Part shown: piece after piece, positions 63,501 to 64,000 of the stretch
Numbering within the stretch: the first letter of the stretch is position 1
Layout of the letters: each line of letters starts with the position of its first letter
Source of the DNA: Flavobacterium ranwuense
GTDB taxonomy: Bacteria > Bacteroidota > Bacteroidia > Flavobacteriales > Flavobacteriaceae
Reading direction: 5' to 3'
DNA: 64,000 nt
Assembly: GCF_004349315.1 (NCBI RefSeq)
Contig: NZ_SMLH01000004.1
Span: 248,001 to 312,000, forward strand
Program-made: the position numbers and the translations under genes
The notes under the pieces: model-generated
What the model was told of the DNA's origin: nothing
Databases searched by the model: none
The model's input: only the letters and a program-made list of their open reading frames with translations

Positions 63501-64000
63501 TTAAAAAAGTTGAGTTAAAAATTCGGCTAATAAACCTGTCGTTATTCCAAACAAAAAGGTAGTTCCTATAAGAATAAGTGGAATTTTATATCCACCTAAT
63601 TTTTCTTTGGTAATCACCATCGTAAAAAGACCAAAAGCAGGTGCAGTAAATAACATGGTTGCAACAACTCCGTTAGAAAACCCAAGATGCAGTAAAACAG
63701 TACCTAAAAGTATTTCGAACAAAACAGGCACTGATAGCAAAGTTCCGATAAAAGAAACGACTATTATAACCAAATAGGGATTTGAATGTGTAAATGTGGA
63801 TAAAACTTCATTTGGAAAAAAAACCCGGAATACAGCAGTAATTAGCGTACCGAGAACCATCAGCGGAATAAGTTTCCAAGCCAGATTTCCAGCAGAAACT
63901 AACCAATCTTCTATTGACTTTATAATAAATTTAAGAACCGATTTTTGTTTTCCTAAATAGGGAATAGGAATAGTGTCCAAAAAAGGGACTTGCTTTTCAG
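63501..64000 (-). CDS. Permease of the ArsP/SO_0444 metal-efflux type, truncated by the window edge
   Basis: The frame is open to the end of the window, and in-frame residues (EKQVPFLDTIPIPYLG) continue upstream of the first possible start, so the true start is outside. At least four helices are visible, with VSFIGTLLSVPVLFEILLGT and TAPAFGLFTMVITKEKLGGY typical of PF03773 permeases that export arsenicals, copper or zinc. It ends 2 bp before a 56-residue membrane protein gene. With the copper block at the other end of the window it suggests metal resistance on both flanks, though substrate is unknown. Confidence 0.8.
   Translation of the reverse strand, partial: EKQVPFLDTIPIPYLGKQKSVLKFIIKSIEDWLVSAGNLAWKLIPLMVLGTLITAVFRVFFPNEVLSTFTHSNPYLVIIVVSFIGTLLSVPVLFEILLGTVLLHLGFSNGVVATMLFTAPAFGLFTMVITKEKLGGYKIPLILIGTTFLFGITTGLLAEFLTQLF

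Noticed and set aside
1..64000. CRISPR arrays, tRNA or rRNA genes
   Set aside because: No regularly spaced identical repeats with unique spacers were seen, and no tRNA or rRNA sequence was recognised by eye.

Overview
The window is AT-rich Bacteroidota DNA, most likely from a flavobacterium or close relative. The evidence is a complete CTnDOT-type tra gene set, a RteC regulator, SusC/SusD, DUF6520 and DUF2911 proteins, and TAnnTTTG-type -7 promoter elements. Most of it looks like an integrative conjugative element with cargo, though no integrase or element end is inside the window. The tra block at 10-18 kb is visibly richer in G+C than the cargo around it.

Layout. (1) 1-9.2 kb is a copper/silver resistance block on the + strand: the end of a TolC-like efflux channel, two RND adaptors in tandem, a DUF2911 protein, a multicopper oxidase fused to a CopB-like barrel, a Cys-rich copper-storage protein, a Met-rich lipoprotein, a 35-residue metal-binding microprotein and a universal stress protein. 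Five copies of the same small Cys/His metal-binding domain occur here. (2) 9.3-18.8 kb holds traQ, O, N, M, L, K, J, I, G, F and E on the - strand, preceded by a broken small membrane-protein gene. (3) 18.9-24.4 kb is a five-gene + strand operon splitting the transfer genes between traE and traD: an ABC-three-component (ABC-3C) conflict system with a nuclease-like effector, middle component and DUF3732 ATPase, followed by a YejK/NdpA-type nucleoid protein and a HEPN (TIGR02391) protein. (4) 24.4-26.2 kb is traD, a DUF3408 gene and traA. (5) 26.2-31.4 kb has an oriT-like inverted repeat, accessory relaxosome protein, relaxase, a membrane protein and the coupling protein. A 10-bp-phased TGGCA array lies on each side of the relaxase region, in opposite orientations. 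(6) 31.5-42.5 kb on the - strand carries a methylase/helicase giant, DUF1896, topoisomerase III, a DUF4099/DUF3945 protein, a small HTH protein and RteC. It ends in an AraC remnant cut off by an IS21-like end.

(7) 42.9-56.1 kb is a different locus: an alpha-oxoamine synthase fused to a GNAT domain, an unknown small protein plus a PAS/AraC regulator, a MauE/DoxX-like redox membrane protein followed by a secreted four-cysteine DUF6520 peptide, and a SusC-SusD-S9 peptidase operon. A 17-bp direct-repeat motif with about 21-bp spacing lies upstream of the first two transcription units and again at 57.05 kb, suggesting one small AraC regulon. (8) 56.6-62.6 kb is a string of short unrelated genes (XRE-like, Crp/Fnr, PhzF, GNAT, broken YCII plus ECF sigma factor, membrane protein). 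They are punctuated by four copies of a 110-140 bp repeat that share the core TGGTTTTGTAT; two of the copies fold like cassette recombination sites. (9) The right edge holds a decayed IS3 element, a 56-residue membrane protein and part of a metal-type permease.

The strongest leads are the composite ABC-3C/NdpA/HEPN operon inside the tra genes, the AraC-repeat peptide locus, and the repeat-punctuated gene string.
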